DNA of 64,000 nt from Diorhabda sublineata (lineage: Eukaryota; Arthropoda; Insecta; Coleoptera; Chrysomelidae). How positions within the stretch are numbered: position 1 is the first letter of the stretch; each line of letters opens with the position of its first letter. Below the pieces are notes generated by a model. It worked only from the letters and a program-made list of their open reading frames with translations, made no database searches and had not been told where the DNA came from. The DNA is taken from positions 30,051,572 to 30,115,571 of the forward strand of contig NC_079485.1 in NCBI RefSeq assembly GCF_026230105.1, in the 5' to 3' direction. A program made the translations under genes and the position numbers. Positions 46,199 to 58,358 of this stretch are shown piece by piece.

Positions 46199-46897
46199 CG
46201 AGGTCTGGCTATTAGATAACGATGGGTACGTTGGGTATCTAGATATCCTGTCTATGCACATTCCAAAACACGTTTCCGTCACTTTTATAGTATTTGAGCA
46301 GTAGCGGTTTGAAACGAACGTATTTTTATTAAACTCAAATTACTAGTTAAATTGAAAAAAACTCCGACTGAGTGCTATAAATTGTTGCAAGAGGCCTATG
46401 TGGACAATTCTCTATCTTGTGCGCGTGTTTTGAGTGGCGTAAGCGCTTTAGTGAGGGCCGAGAGAGCAAATCAAAATTCAAGGCAATGTTGATCGTTTTT
46501 TTCCACATTAACTGTATCGTGATGATTAAATGGCTTCCAACCTTCAACCAGACTTACTATTTGTCAGTTTTGACAACATTGCGAGAACGAGTTCGTAAAA
46601 AACGGCCCGATTTTGCATCAGGACAAACGCACCTGCCTATAATGCGCTATCTGGGAAGCAGTATTTGGCCAGTACGCGCACTCCAGTGCTCGAACACCTG
46701 ATTCGAGTCTATGGAAGCGGTAAAGCAAAAAACGGCAGAGCTCCTAAAGGTTTTCACTAAAGAAGACAGCACCGCTTCGATCAATGAAAAAAACGTATGG
46801 AAAGGTGTATGGTGAGGGGAAGCATTCGAATGTAGAATAATTTTTTTAATAAAACCATTTTTCATAACCAGTCCCATTATTTAATAGCCAGACCTCG
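46199..46897 (+). mobile_element. Internally deleted mariner with perfect-ended TIRs and TA duplication
   Basis: Flanked by TA (46197-46198 and 46898-46899). The terminal repeats CGAGGTCTGGCTATTAGATA and (reverse complement of the right end) CGAGGTCTGGCTATTAAATA differ at one base in the first 20. Coding remains: TPTECYKLLQEAYVDNSLSC-like N-terminus and RVFEWRKRFSEGRESK-like helix-turn-helix in shifted frames. A middle piece near 46580-46700 (RERVRKKRPD, LHQDKRTCL-like) resembles the region around the second Asp. A C-terminal KRMERCMV.G-type end follows. Length 699 bp. The family is shared with 19672-20315 and 58359-59047. Confidence 0.88.
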
Positions 46898-47069
46898 TAT
46901 TACAGAAGTCTGACTCGGTTTTCATTTGTGAAAATTTCTACGCCTAAAATCAAACATGTGGTAACTTGTTATTTTATGGAGAGTGAAATTGTTTTACTTT
47001 ATTTTAATAATTTAAATATTAATATCAACATGAAATTTCTGTATTATTAACATATTATTTGAAGAAAAG

Positions 47070-47700
47070 TTTAAAGCAACAAGTGAGCGAATGGCATAGC
47101 GTTGGTTCAATCGTTTCAATAGTGAATATTTAATGCTTGAAGATCTTTCACGCTTAGGTCGCCTATCTGCGTGGGATTTTGAGATCAAAATTGCAGCAGT
47201 ATAAAAAAACCTAAGTACTACCAGCACTCTTATTATAGAACTCCCTTGAACCTTCTATAGATACTATACGAGGATATATTGAAAAATTCTTAGCCTACTA
47301 TAGAACCAAACAAAATTTCAATGTCAAAATATTTTATTACTCAACATATTCTCCTCTTAATTGGATACATTTATTACAGCGAACCTGCAACCCTTAAAAA
47401 AAAGTTTTTTCTTGCTCTGCAAACCAGACCTCCACAGCTTTTAGTTCCCCTTCGTTGGAAGACACATTTACGACCTTTTAAACTTTTTTTTGAGTTGAGG
47501 AAAGAGATGGTAGTCGTTGTTGAAAATGTAGTGCAATAATTTTTTGCATCTTAGGCCAAATGATGGTTTTAACATGGTCTCAAAGAACTTGCTGAACTCT
47601 GGATTAAAACCATAGATTACCTACAGTGGGCTACACTTCGAATATTAAGGATTTCTTTTGGTATGAATATTGGAAATTGACATTATTTATGAGACACTCT
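47070..47700 (+). mobile_element. Mariner remnant (cecropia-like) split by another mariner end
   Basis: 47070-47276 contains a helix-turn-helix region in pieces (AQRWFNRFNS-type, then SRLGRLSAWDFEIK) and a later SIDTIRGYIEKF. 47515-47700 contains the C-terminal end (VENVVQ.FFAS, LKELAELWIKTIDY). The catalytic middle is missing. Between them lies the 3' end of a different mariner (47279-47483), which begins right at a TA. The C-terminal part is related to that of 50500-50945. Confidence 0.6.
47279..47483 (-). mobile_element. Mariner 3' end inserted in another mariner (antisense)
   Basis: Starts immediately after TA (47277-47278) with the terminal sequence CGAGGATATATTGAAAAATT. Read on the - strand, the C-terminus of a transposase is visible: GRKCVFQR, then AVEVWFAEQEKTFF-like residues in shifting frames, and CIQLRGEYVE-like residues before the stop. 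Only the last ~60 codons and the 3' UTR are present. Its TIR differs from the other mariner families in this window, making it an additional family. Confidence 0.65.
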
Positions 47701-48469
47701 CTATATTTATTTACTAACAACATAAATTGGAGTTTAGAAATCGTATAATGGGGTGAATAATGTTAAACTGACATTTCAATTTTTTCCATTTCATACGTGA
47801 CTCCATCTCTTCAAATCGATACTGACGTGAAATTCACTCACATATCTCAGTGAAAAGGTGTATTAGACATTTCAATAAGGGTTTGTAGTTTAAAATTTAT
47901 TATAGCGATCAGTATTGAATTACGGCCCCTATCTCTTTGAGTTTACTGGAAGACGAGATGAGTTCGAAAATATTATCATACTTTCACCGCATCTATTTCA
48001 AATCAACCGGAACAACTAACAATAAATTACGAAATGGAATTTTCGTAACACAGTCATTAGTTTACAGAATTTAGAAACCTATTTGTACGTCATCACTGAC
48101 TTATTTTTTTTTTTAAACAATACACTTCTATAATCAGAGTGATATCGAATTACGGTTTTCATTAACATGAATTATGTCGTCACCAGTAAATATGGCGGTG
48201 CCACCGGTGCCTAGGCACAGGGCGTAAACTTTGGGCGTTAAATTAGACAAAACATTTTTTGGCCTTATTTGTTTTTAGTGTTAATCGGAGTCAAGCGGTG
48301 CGAGTTTATGCGGACACACCCATCCGCGGACACCGATCTCCGCACAGGCCGATTAATAGTATGTTAAAAGCAAACATCTGTAGTTTTTACTTAAGAACTG
48401 CATTCAACATGAAAAAGACGTAGGAGGAAAATTAATTCGAAATTTCAAAAGAACTACACCTTGAGTATC
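47701..48469. other. No recognisable gene
   Basis: AT-rich up to 48180. 48180-48350 is GC-richer (GGCGGTGCCACCGGTGCCTA near 48193; ACACCCATCCGCGGACACCG near 48325) but unassigned. Confidence 0.35.
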
Positions 48470-48715
48470 CGATATAGAAGCACCCAGACTTGAACGACGG
48501 GGCTTAGTTTGGGCCAACGCTGGGAAACCCGATATTGGCAAACCAATAATGGCCCAAGCTTGGTTGAAGTCTGGGTAAGTGGGGCCCCGGCCATTCTATA
48601 GTCAGCCAAGGCTGACTGAACTCTATGTAACCTTACTTCGGCCATCCCATATTCACCCAAGCTTAGCTGAACTCTGAGTAACCCGACCTCGGCCATCCTA
48701 TAGTCAACAAGGCCT
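48470..48715. repeat. ~51-bp minisatellite (4-5 degenerate units)
   Basis: Recognisable by CGGCCATYCTATAGTC-type starts near 48588, 48639 and 48690 (spacing 51-52 bp), with two or three more diverged units to the left. Each unit contains CCAAGC/GCCAAG and CTGAACTC. On the - strand the period of 17 codons keeps one frame open (MAEVGLLRVQLSLGEYG then MAEVRLHRVQSALADYR), a by-product of the 51-bp period. Confidence 0.8.
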
Positions 48716-48889
48716 AGCAGATAACTATATAAAGTTTTGTTCTAATATCTTATCCATAATAGATCTCTCAACATTAAAAGTCATAATTTTTTATGAATAA
48801 AATTGTAAATTAATTAGTAGAGTGCATTGATAAAAATTTGTCATGAAATTATAATTTTATTAACAATATATTAAAGGTACGCAAACCAG

Positions 48890-49090
48890 TCTTGGGTTTA
48901 TCTATAGACAACCAGGTCTGGTCCAGGCTTGCAAGCGAGGGACATCGTTATCATTCCATAATCCCACCAAGCCTGGACCAATAACTGCTTCCAAGCTAGG
49001 GTCAGAGTTGTACATACTTCGCCCAAGTCTGGGCCTATACTGGGCCCAAAGTAAAATCCTATATGGGTATCCATTATTTGCCAAAATGCT
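48890..49090. repeat. Related degenerate GC-rich repeat
   Basis: Shares CCAAGCCTGGACCA, GCCCAAGTCTGGGCC and TGGGCCCAAAG motifs with the minisatellite at 48470-48715 but without a clear period. The two are separated by about 170 bp of AT-rich sequence. Confidence 0.5.
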
Positions 49091-49394
49091 GCTTAAATGT
49101 ACTTTATAATCAAAATACATGTGACAAAAAACAATAATTAAATATTTTATAATTTAATTTTAATCACAGACCTCTAATATTTTGATCTCATTATGTATAT
49201 GAACATCATATGCCGTAAATTTGACAGTCGCGGTCTTTGAAGGTAAGGCATGTTCACTGACCCTTCTAGTGTTTTTCACCAGTTCGAAATTCACATTATG
49301 CTACCTCCCTTATTCAAAACTACCATAACAAGTAGAGCAGGGTGTTATTTTATGATAGACGTATGAAGACCAAAGTGACCCAAAAATTGAATCT

Positions 49395-50180
49395 CAAGCA
49401 TCAGAGTGGGCAACTCTGCAATTGTGGTTGCGATGGTTTGGGTTCCAAACAAGGACTGTACGACTCATCAATTCGATGTTTTGACTGTCCAAAAAGTGGT
49501 GGAGAATAATTCGTTTTCTCCGATTGGTTTCCCTGACTTTTTCGAACACTTCTGGCGAACAAATGCTGGTGTAAAATTCTGCAACTGTTCTACATTGCTT
49601 TAATGGAACGTTATTCCAGAAAAACAGGAGACTATTTGCTTAGTTCGATAAACAACTTCTGTTGGATTTTGTTCGTCTTGAAAGACCCATACAGTCTTTT
49701 GTTGTTTATTGACACTAGCTTTTTTGAGCGATTGTCAAATTATGCGGTATACGAGCGAACATATCTTTTTGACAGCCAAATGTTCATGCAATATTTGATG
49801 TTTGGGAGGTTTGTCACATGACGATCTTGCACTAAGAATTTACATACAGCATCGATGTTTTCTGGCACTACCACTTCTCATGTAGTTAAGATTTCATTCG
49901 GAAAACCAGCGAAACACGGTGGCTCGAGATGGTGCTTTATCACCAAATGTCGAAGCGAGTTGATCGTCATAGTCATAGAAAATCGTCACATTAAAATTAG
50001 TTCCATTTTTTAACCAAGATGAATGTTTCAAGTATCTGTAAACAACTCAATCAAATAGCACTCGTTTTGGATACGTTCACAATTAAAAATGTCAAATTTA
50101 TGATTGCAATGTCAGAATTGACATATTCACATCAATGTTGCTATATCTTAAAACTACTCTAGTAGCAACCCTCGCAGTAT
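49395..50180 (-). mobile_element. Mariner-like transposon, internally deleted (antisense)
   Basis: The right (5') end carries CGAGGGTTGCTACTAGAGTA (reverse complement of 50157-50174 region), a terminal-repeat-like sequence. Read leftwards: DDQLASTFGDKAPSRATVF and RWFSE (helix-turn-helix region), PENIDAVCKFLVQDRHVT, MNIWLSKRYVRS / HEHLAVKKICS in alternate frames, and KTVWVFQDEQNPTEVV. Then QLQNFTPAFV / VAEFYTSICSPEVFEKVRE and TNRRKRIILHH reach the second catalytic region at about 49490, after which the sequence breaks. Several internal stops and at least two deletions. Part of the first-Asp region is missing. Confidence 0.75.
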
Positions 50181-50499
50181 GACAATAGTCGATTCTAAGG
50201 TTAATACTGCACGCTATCGATTGTATTTTTTATCCAAGTTAACTCACAGAACTAGTGAGGGAACTGTTTCATCCCCGCTTGGTTATTGATTATACTGATT
50301 CTGAAAGTATATTCTAATTCATCCATAAATAGAAACATCCATCTATAACCATAAAATCTATGACCGCGCCGTAAGATGATCGTTCTAGTTACTTGCGATG
50401 AAAAATTGATTTATCTAAACAACCCTAACATGGAAAATCAGTAATTAGACGAAAGACAGTTACCAAAACCCCTCTCAAATGAGTCCGATTAAAGCGGAA
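50181..50499. other. No recognisable gene
   Basis: Short AT-rich interval between two mariner remnants. Confidence 0.3.
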
Positions 50500-50945
50500 A
50501 GTTTTGTTGTGTTTGTGGTGGTATTATGAAAGTTTAGTGTGCTTCGAAATGACGGTCAAGCTGTCAATCTGATCTAAATGTTTCATTGGAGAAATATTCA
50601 GATTTAATTAACCTGCAACAAGACAATGCTAAATCACATACTGCGAAAGTTACAGGAAATAAAATCGAAGAACTAGGTGGTACTGAACTCCTACCACATC
50701 CAGCATTTAGTACGGATCATGTACCTTTATATTTATTCATATCCATAGCCTGGGAAATATTTGAATCCAAAAGATATGTTACAAATGCAGTGTGACAATT
50801 TTTGGCATCCAATCCAAAGAATTGTTTTATCAAGGTCTCAAAGAGTTGGTTAAACACCATAGAATACTTTGATTATGGAGATTTTCTTTTTGAATGATTA
50901 TTAATAAAGAAAGTGAACATTGGAAACTGACATTATCTATATTTT
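50500..50945 (+). mobile_element. Mariner transposase, catalytic/C-terminal remnant
   Basis: 50500-50590 reads KVLLCVWW and similar in shifting frames. An open stretch 50586-50795 then gives LKEKYSDLINLQQDNAKSHT, AKVTGNKIEELGGTELLPHP and AFSTDHVPLYLFISIAWEIF. QQDNAKSHT contains the second catalytic Asp. PHPAFSTDHVPLYL corresponds to the usual PHPPYSPDLAPSDY, with the third Asp mutated. After 50795, FLASNPKNCFIKVSKSWLNT continues the C-terminus in another frame. The 5' half is missing. Confidence 0.8.
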
Positions 50946-52279
50946 CAAAAATGTTCAAACGCCCCTCCAACATTTGCAGTAGAAAATAGTGGAATTAATG
51001 TTTGCTTTCAAAATAAATGGAGATCTAAAATTTGGTTTTTTGAAAATGAATTGTTTTTTGGTAAATTTTTTGTCTTTACGACTACAGATAGGACCGAGTG
51101 CTTTTCTTAACTTGCCTCATAATCAAATTATTTACTCAAAATATGTTTAAGAAAATATCTAAAGGTATTTATCATTTCTTCCATTCTATAAACCTTTTAT
51201 TGTCACAAAAACTAGAATTATTGTTAAAATAATGTGCAGAAGGCTTCTGCTTTAATTGAGTTGTTTCCCATAAATTATATAATAAAGAAAAAGCAATAAA
51301 ATCATCCGGAGTATGTAGGTGGTGATAATAAAAACGGGTCATCATCCATTTCTCGGTACATCAAAGTGAACTTTATCATATTGCAACGCCTAGAGGAAAC
51401 ACAGAATTCTTTCTCTTTATTTCTTTGGATCTCGTGCCCTTTGAATGTATTCAGAGTTAGTGTGAGAGTTATTGTTATCCACAATTCATTTATATATTTT
51501 CATTTGACGTATACGTTAGATTTAGATTTACATACATGTATGTACGTAAGACATTTCAGTTTTTCTGAAAGCATCGAATCGTAATAGAAAAATCTGCAAT
51601 ATATAAATAAAAATGAAAATAAACATCTCGACGCATGTTGTTTTCAATCAATTCGACTAAACATTCAACCAATTTCAGTATTCAATGCCCATTTATACCG
51701 AGCTTTTTTGTTGAGTGAAAGCTTTTTCCCAACCTCTCATTATTTAATCTTCTACGAGTAATTCGACCTGAAAATTCATTTTAATTTCTGGAAAAAACTA
51801 AGTAAGGAGCTATGAAGATGTTTTCTCTTCATCTTGAAAGACTATATCAGTCATTGAGTATTCTTATAGTCTGGAGCGATAGATCTGCGCGGTTTTGCTC
51901 GTTCAAAATGTATAGGGTCTATACTATCGACCAAGATTTTATGTATGAAATAATTTATTTTTTGTATGCACGTTTCGTACTTATCACATATCACGTATTT
52001 TGAAAAGGCATTGTAAACTGGTATACGAATCACCACTTGCCAAAAAGCGTAAACTAACAGCTAATTTTTCTTTCCCGGTTATGCACTTTGGAGAGTATGT
52101 GTCTTGTTTCGCAATTTTTGGTTCAATCAAATTTACTAGAGAATTTTCGAAAATGTCCAGTACTATAATCCAGGGATAATAGATTTAGTAAATGGTTTTT
52201 CTCCTTTGTTAAGCCTTCCTCAATTCTGATTTGTAGTACTGAAAACACAAAGAAGTACAACAGAAAGCAAACAAATCCA
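50946..52279. other. Intronic AT-rich sequence without recognisable gene
   Basis: No coding similarity. A short palindromic TACATACATGTATGTACGTA lies near 51529. Confidence 0.35.
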
Positions 52280-53053
52280 AAAATTTAGCAATATTCGTCA
52301 CTTAAATGATTTGCCAGGTGGTTGAGAATTTTGGAGAAACACTGGTAAAACAAAATCGAGACGTCGAAGGTTCTCTATAACGATCGAAAACGTAGACAGT
52401 GTTACTCGGCTTGTTCGTGACGAGCTTGTTGCTTTAAACGTACATAGATAATTATTATTTTGCATTCAAAACAAAGATTTACGGCTACACCCTTATAAAA
52501 TTCAGTTGGTGCAAGAATTGAAGGCCCAGGATGCTGCTCAGAGGCTTCACTTCGTAAATCAGATGATTGAAAGCTTTCTTATGTTTACCAACATCTTGTT
52601 TCATTTTAATGGACATGTCAGCAAGCAAAATTGTAGCTAATGCAGTGCAACCAATCCAAAAAGCAAACATCAGAAACCCCTATATACTTTTTTGAGGATA
52701 AAAGGGGTCGCACAGAGCCGTTATATGCAGATGTTAGACGACTTTTTCGTACTTGAACTGCAACTGGTTATAATCAATGAATATATATCTCTATCAAGAG
52801 TGAAATTTTTTCTGGCAAATTGCTCTCCATGAGAGGGGACAGAAGTTGGCCTCCACAAAGTGCTGATTTGAGACTTTTTTCCTGTGGGCGCCAACAAACC
52901 GAAATGGCAGCATCGTGGAGAATACCTGCCGAGCAGTCATATGCAATTTTAGTTCTTAGCAATGTATTTTAATATATAACAAACATCTTTTCAATAAATT
53001 TAATTTTCTTAAAATTGTGAATGTGAACTTTCTTTTCAGACACCCTATACAAG
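52280..53053 (+). mobile_element. Tc1/mariner-superfamily transposase remnant (QDG family)
   Basis: From 52290, in pieces: SRRRRFSITIENVDSVTRLV and RDELVALN (helix-turn-helix/linker), then LHPYKIQLVQELKAQDAAQR and LHFVNQMIESF, NILFHFNGHVSKQNC (around the first catalytic region, whose DEAHF box is deleted), NPKSKHQKPLY, MLDDFFVLELQL, and FSGKLLSMRGDRSWPPQSAD. The QDG block is missing. The right end is TTTTCAGACACCCTATA (about 53034-53050), reverse complement of a TATAGGGTGTCTGAAAA terminus. Same family as 38206-38765. Confidence 0.75.
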
Positions 53054-56000
53054 ATAGGAAATTATAAAATAGAGTTGTAACAATCACAACTCCTAACTTC
53101 ATACTGAAATAAAAAGGACCATTCCATTTCTAACGGTATTATAATAGTTTTTTCATAATATTTCCACAAATTTCTACAATATCATCATTAAAATGTCGAT
53201 ACAATCGAAATAATGACATAATATACGTAGATTTTGGCCAACTAATGAATGAATAGAGGTGGGGATATCTGATGGTTTCAAAATAACAGTTTGTCAAAAC
53301 AAGTTCCTTTTTTTTTTGAATACACACCAAATGTAACGGTTTAAATCTACTATGAAGCTATGCACTTGTTCCCTGTAATGTTTTTTTTGAACTATGTGTA
53401 AGATAGTAGAAATTTCAATTTGGTAACTATGTGGTGTTTAGATGAAATTGTCTATGAATTATCGTACAATATTCTTTTTTTTATAAACCTATATACCGTA
53501 CTCTGAATCAGGAATATTATTTATTTTTTACCGAGTCCTTGAGTAAATTATCTCGCCGTGCACAACAGCGAGAGGAAATTATATTTTTAGCAATAAAAAC
53601 ATAAGTACACTATTAAGGAGAAATTTGTACTACACATATAGAGTATTAAGCTACGCTGAGGAAATAAATTGTTTCTGCTTTGGGGCATTCTGACAGATAT
53701 AAAAATGATACAAATCTTGCGCAAACACTTTCATAAAATAGATTAATTGTCCTCAAAACCATGTTATTTTGTTTGGTATAATTTCTAAATTAAAATTTAT
53801 ACTGTCGTCACAGTCACAGTATACTTAAAATACTTAAACCGTAAAATTTTAAATATATCAGTTATTAGATTATTCTAAAATTTTTTAATGACGCCCCAAT
53901 GTTACAATCAAAGCTGTTCAGACTATAAATTCTGATTCACATCCCGCTTTTTATGCTCAGCTTTTTATTAAATATACCAATGGTCCCTCCACCATATATA
54001 ATGCAATACAAAGATTGTTGTAGAGTAATAAACTAAACAAAAAATTGGTCAGATACAAAATTGGTAAAAAACATTCAGATTCAAGCGCTAATGGTGGAGA
54101 TACCTGAATGATTGATAATACTCTTAATTATAATTATAATTATAATTTGAAATAAAACATCGGTTCCTCAATAAGATCTGTTGTAAAATTCAAGAGATGG
54201 CGCTACGAAATGCGTCATTCTAGTTTTCTTAAAGTACTACTTGACCTTTACGAACACGTGGTTTTCATGTAGTTGATGTATTTATAAATATTTTGTACAA
54301 TGAAAATCATTTTAATTTCGGAAGATACATCTACCAACGATTGTTCCCCTACGATCCAAACAGTTAAAAAATAGACAGCTACATTTAAGAGTGGTCTCAA
54401 TAATGTGAAGGACGTCCAAAAATTAGCAAAAATTAGGTACCTCGAGCAATATTCATAGAAGTTATAGATCTGTGAAGCATTAGTCAACAACGGAATAAAA
54501 AATGTTCATATATGACTTCGTCAACATTTTTGCGTTTAAAAAACGATAAAAATATGTTTGATAACTCTGTATCTATCACGATAATCAAACAAGAAACAGT
54601 TAACATCAGTTTTTTGAGATGCAAAAGGAATTTTACTTTCACATAATGGTGAAAAAATGTAAAAATCTGTGAATCTAATTACTATCTGTTACAGTATCCA
54701 CAATATTCGCCATACTTAGCTCCCTCTGACTTGTAACTGTTGACATTCCAGAAAATTGAAGCGTAGAAACGAATGTCATCAAAAAAAGTCAAGAGTAGTC
54801 GTAGATGTGTATTTAAACACCGGTACAAGTGTATTGGAATCCAGGAAATCTCTTTTAACCTGTAGAATCTTGTTTTCCTTATTGGAGGAAAAGATTTATT
54901 CAGCAATCAGTATATTAAAATAACAATAATTGTCAACAAAGCTGCAATCCGTTTCCTGCTGTAATCTAGAAGTTCTAGTATCAAAAATATGACTGACTAA
55001 TTTCATTTTTAGTTTTTTAGACAAAAAAACTTTTGTGCGCGAGTTCCATAACCTGTTAACCTAAAATATAATAACGTTCTAATGCGTGTGTCACAAGCTT
55101 CTTCAATTATACATTTTTTGCTATTATACTAAGTGAGAAATGTTGCGAAGCTTAAGAGGAAATTAATTGAAGGGTTGGTTAAAACGTAGTGAATATTCCT
55201 GGAATATGTACAATTCCCTATCAGAAATAACTTACATGACTCGCATTCAATTCCATAAGTAGCTCGCATTAGAGATTATACAGAATGGAGTTCTCTAACT
55301 TGGCGAATAAAGATATGTCGTAATGTTCTGACACATCAATTTTATTTTCTGAGACATACTACAAAGAGGTTTGTAACATTTGTAGTGTTACTAAATTTCA
55401 ATTCAAAGTTCTGTGGAGGTGATCTAATAGGGGTGGTGATTTCGGAACACTTTCAAAGAGGGGAGCTCATAATATGAGGATTGAGTGCAATACCTTTATA
55501 CCAAGCTGCATCCTAGAGGCTCAAATTAGAAACCAAAATTTAGAAAAAAATTAATTTTTTTGAAACCCTTTAACGTAAAAAATCAAATTTTGTATATTGT
55601 ATAAGACTGTTAAGGGCATTTAAAAATAAAAAAAATTAATCCTCCGGAATAGTTCAGACGTATTCTTCTTACCATTACTTATAGCCCTTAAAAGTCCTAC
55701 AGTGTACTAAATGTAGTATTTTTAAGTTGAAAGTAAGAAAAAAATCTATTTTCTCAAATTTCTGGGCTCTACTTCGATGCCCTATTGCTCCTTAGGAATG
55801 CAACTTGGTAAACAGGTAAATTGCTCCAAGTCGTCATATTTGGGGCTCTCCTATACACCCTGTTTAACCAACTCACAAATTATTGAGGAATTGAGCAAAT
55901 CTCTGTATTATTTTTTATCGAAAATGTCGTAGGACAACCTTAAAAGGTTAAAGATTTGCTTTATCTAGTAGCATATAGGGGATACAAAATACTCCTGAAC

Positions 56001-56365
56001 GGATTCTTTTAATTTTCATGAAATTGAATATTATATAAAATTTGTTTACAGACTGTCTCAATTTATTTCTTTCAGCGCTCTATATGTATGGAAATACAGA
56101 GCAAATAACTTTATGTAAATGAGTTCTATATTTAAAAAAATTGCTTTTATTTCTTTACAATTTTTTTGTTACTTCTCCCCGCTATTATCTAGTAGTTTTA
56201 TAATACATTAATTGAGGGACTTCTGTAGAAAGCTGAAAAAAAAGAGATAGTAATTCCAGGTCAGATCCCAGAGTAATTTTGTTTTCGATAATGAAAAAAA
56301 TAGTTTTCTGGCATATTAATCATATTCAAAAAGAAATTGCACTGATTCTATGATATATTGATTAG
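53054..56365. other. Long intronic stretch without recognisable gene
   Basis: AT-rich. TATAAT-type repeats near 54125-54148. 55400-55990 looks like noncoding repeat sequence (CTCCTATACACCCTGTTTAA near 55850 resembles a DNA-transposon end), but no partner end was found. Confidence 0.35.
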
Positions 56366-56602
56366 TGTGATGAAGTTCAGTGTCTCATTTATCCTTTGAG
56401 ATATTAATTTAAAAATTTGACCCATTATAGCTATGCTTAGTAATCATATTTTAATTATTTACAATCTTACAAAATGTTCTAAAATCAAATTACATATTTT
56501 TAAATGTAACACCCTATATTTTATTGCATAATTGGCTATCATCCCTCAAATTTTTTAAATTAATATTTCAAAGGATAAATGAGGCACTGAACTTTATCAT
56601 GG
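56366..56602. repeat. MITE-like long inverted repeat
   Basis: Left arm 56370-56418 (GTTCAGTGTCTCATTTATCC, ending in GATATTAATTTAAAAA) and right arm 56550-56602 (reverse complement GTTCAGTGCCTCATTTATCC ... AATATTAATTTAAAAAA) pair over about 50 bp with only a few mismatches. The 130-bp centre has no coding potential. It is consistent with a foldback element. Confidence 0.8.
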
Positions 56603-57892
56603 TAATCAATCCCCCTATATATATATATATAATATGAAATTTTTAATTTATACTTTTTTTAAATTACTTGTTCCAGTAAATGAGTTTAATTATTTCAAAA
56701 TATTTAGGTTTTTAACCCGCCTCCGATTTTTAACATCAGATTGAAAGGTTGCAAATGCTGTGTTATAATAAACATGAGATTTGAATTCAAGCTTTTATCC
56801 CTAACAATTAAATTGAGCCTGAAGCAATGCCCGTAAAAAGCATTTGGGATTGTTAAAATTGTTTTGGTTTATTGTACAAACCTATATAGAATCATAGCAT
56901 GTGGATATTTAGTATTATCGAATCCTCTGGGAGTTGGCCTTTATATGTCTGCTTGTAAAATATCGGGATTCTAGTTAATTTGAGGTGTAGAGAATTTCTT
57001 TGTAGTAGTAGAGACTCTTGAAATATCAGAGTCGAAAATCACACAAATAATAGATTTACAATTTTTGAATGCACCCTAATACTATGGTGTTCGTTGACAG
57101 CTCATTTTACCACTCATTTCCACAGGTTTTCATGATACAAATTCATATTTAATTATAAATGTACAATTTTGGTTACTATTTTTGGTTACTTTAGTATTTA
57201 AATAATATAATAACAATTAATATTAAATTAGACGCCAACGGCTCTTAACGACGTTAAAAATAAGTAAAAAAAAGGCGGAAAAGCTGGAAACACTTTATGA
57301 ATTAAACTAATAATAAAAATTAAACATTCTTAAAGTATCCCCGGACACGATACTCCAAATTGATATTTATTGCTGAGAGCAATACAAACAGTTTCAGCAA
57401 CAAATAAATTTATTGAAAAAATGATAAATTCACGTTAACTGCGTATCCAAAACAGCACAACTAATAAAAGCAATTATTAATTAAAAACAACTCAGATCTA
57501 TATATTACTAACGATATGATTGGGATGATTGCAGCCCTCAACTGGTTTCCCACTTGTTGGAATTGAATTTGTGATGTTGCACCTTTTGAATTCCTAGTTG
57601 TGGTTCAAACTCTAGCATGGCAGCTGCAGAGCAGCTGATTTAAACTGGAGTGTAGAGGAAGAATTCGAATACATTCTGAGGTTTTATTAAATTTTTCGGG
57701 GGGAGGTTTCTTCAAAAACTCGAAAGATAGAATAAATAAATTCGAAGTGACTACTGTGCAACAATACGTGATCGAATGAACATTCAAAATGTTTGAAGAA
57801 AAACGTAACAAGCCGAATGATATGTTACAGAGTATAAATTTATCTTGGAATTTGCATGTCCTGAAATTTTGAGTGAAAGATGGCTGAACTTA
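56603..57892. other. Intronic AT-rich sequence without recognisable gene
   Basis: A short AT microsatellite lies at 56614-56630. Otherwise nothing recognised. Confidence 0.35.
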
Positions 57893-58203
57893 TACAGGGT
57901 GAGTCATGAGGAACTTTATATACAACTACCACATGTTGACTGCCCCAATGAGGGTATCATGTGGCTGTTAAAAAATGTCAATTTTATTTCATTCTTAATT
58001 TACAGGGTGATTTGTGAAATTGACTATAAATTCTAATTGGCTATAATGTTTACGCAGCTCATTGGATTTTTTCAAATTTTTTCAAGTTTCAGTACTATTA
58101 TTTGAACTATTATCAATAATTCGACTAATATTAGCCATGAAAAGTTCCAGGACCTGCTTTAAAAAAATCAATTTACGGATTCGTTTTGAATATTGACCCT
58201 GTA
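57893..58203 (+). repeat. MITE copy A (TACAGGGT ends)
   Basis: Begins TACAGGGTGAGTCATGAGGA and ends GAATATTGACCCTGTA, giving inverted ends TACAGGGT. The internal part GGTATCATGTGGCTGTTA and CAGGGTGATTTGTGAAATTG match copy B (60078-60309) in the opposite orientation. Non-coding, about 311 bp. Confidence 0.75.
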
Positions 58204-58358
58204 CAATAGTTTTTTCAAGCAATAAGTGATTTTCAAACTACATAAAACATATGCGACAAATTTGTCGTATTTTTGATTCATTTTTTTTTATTCTGCTCTG
58301 GGTGAGGCTGCTCTTTCGTTATCAACAGTAAAATACTGTGCGCGAGCTGGCAGACATA

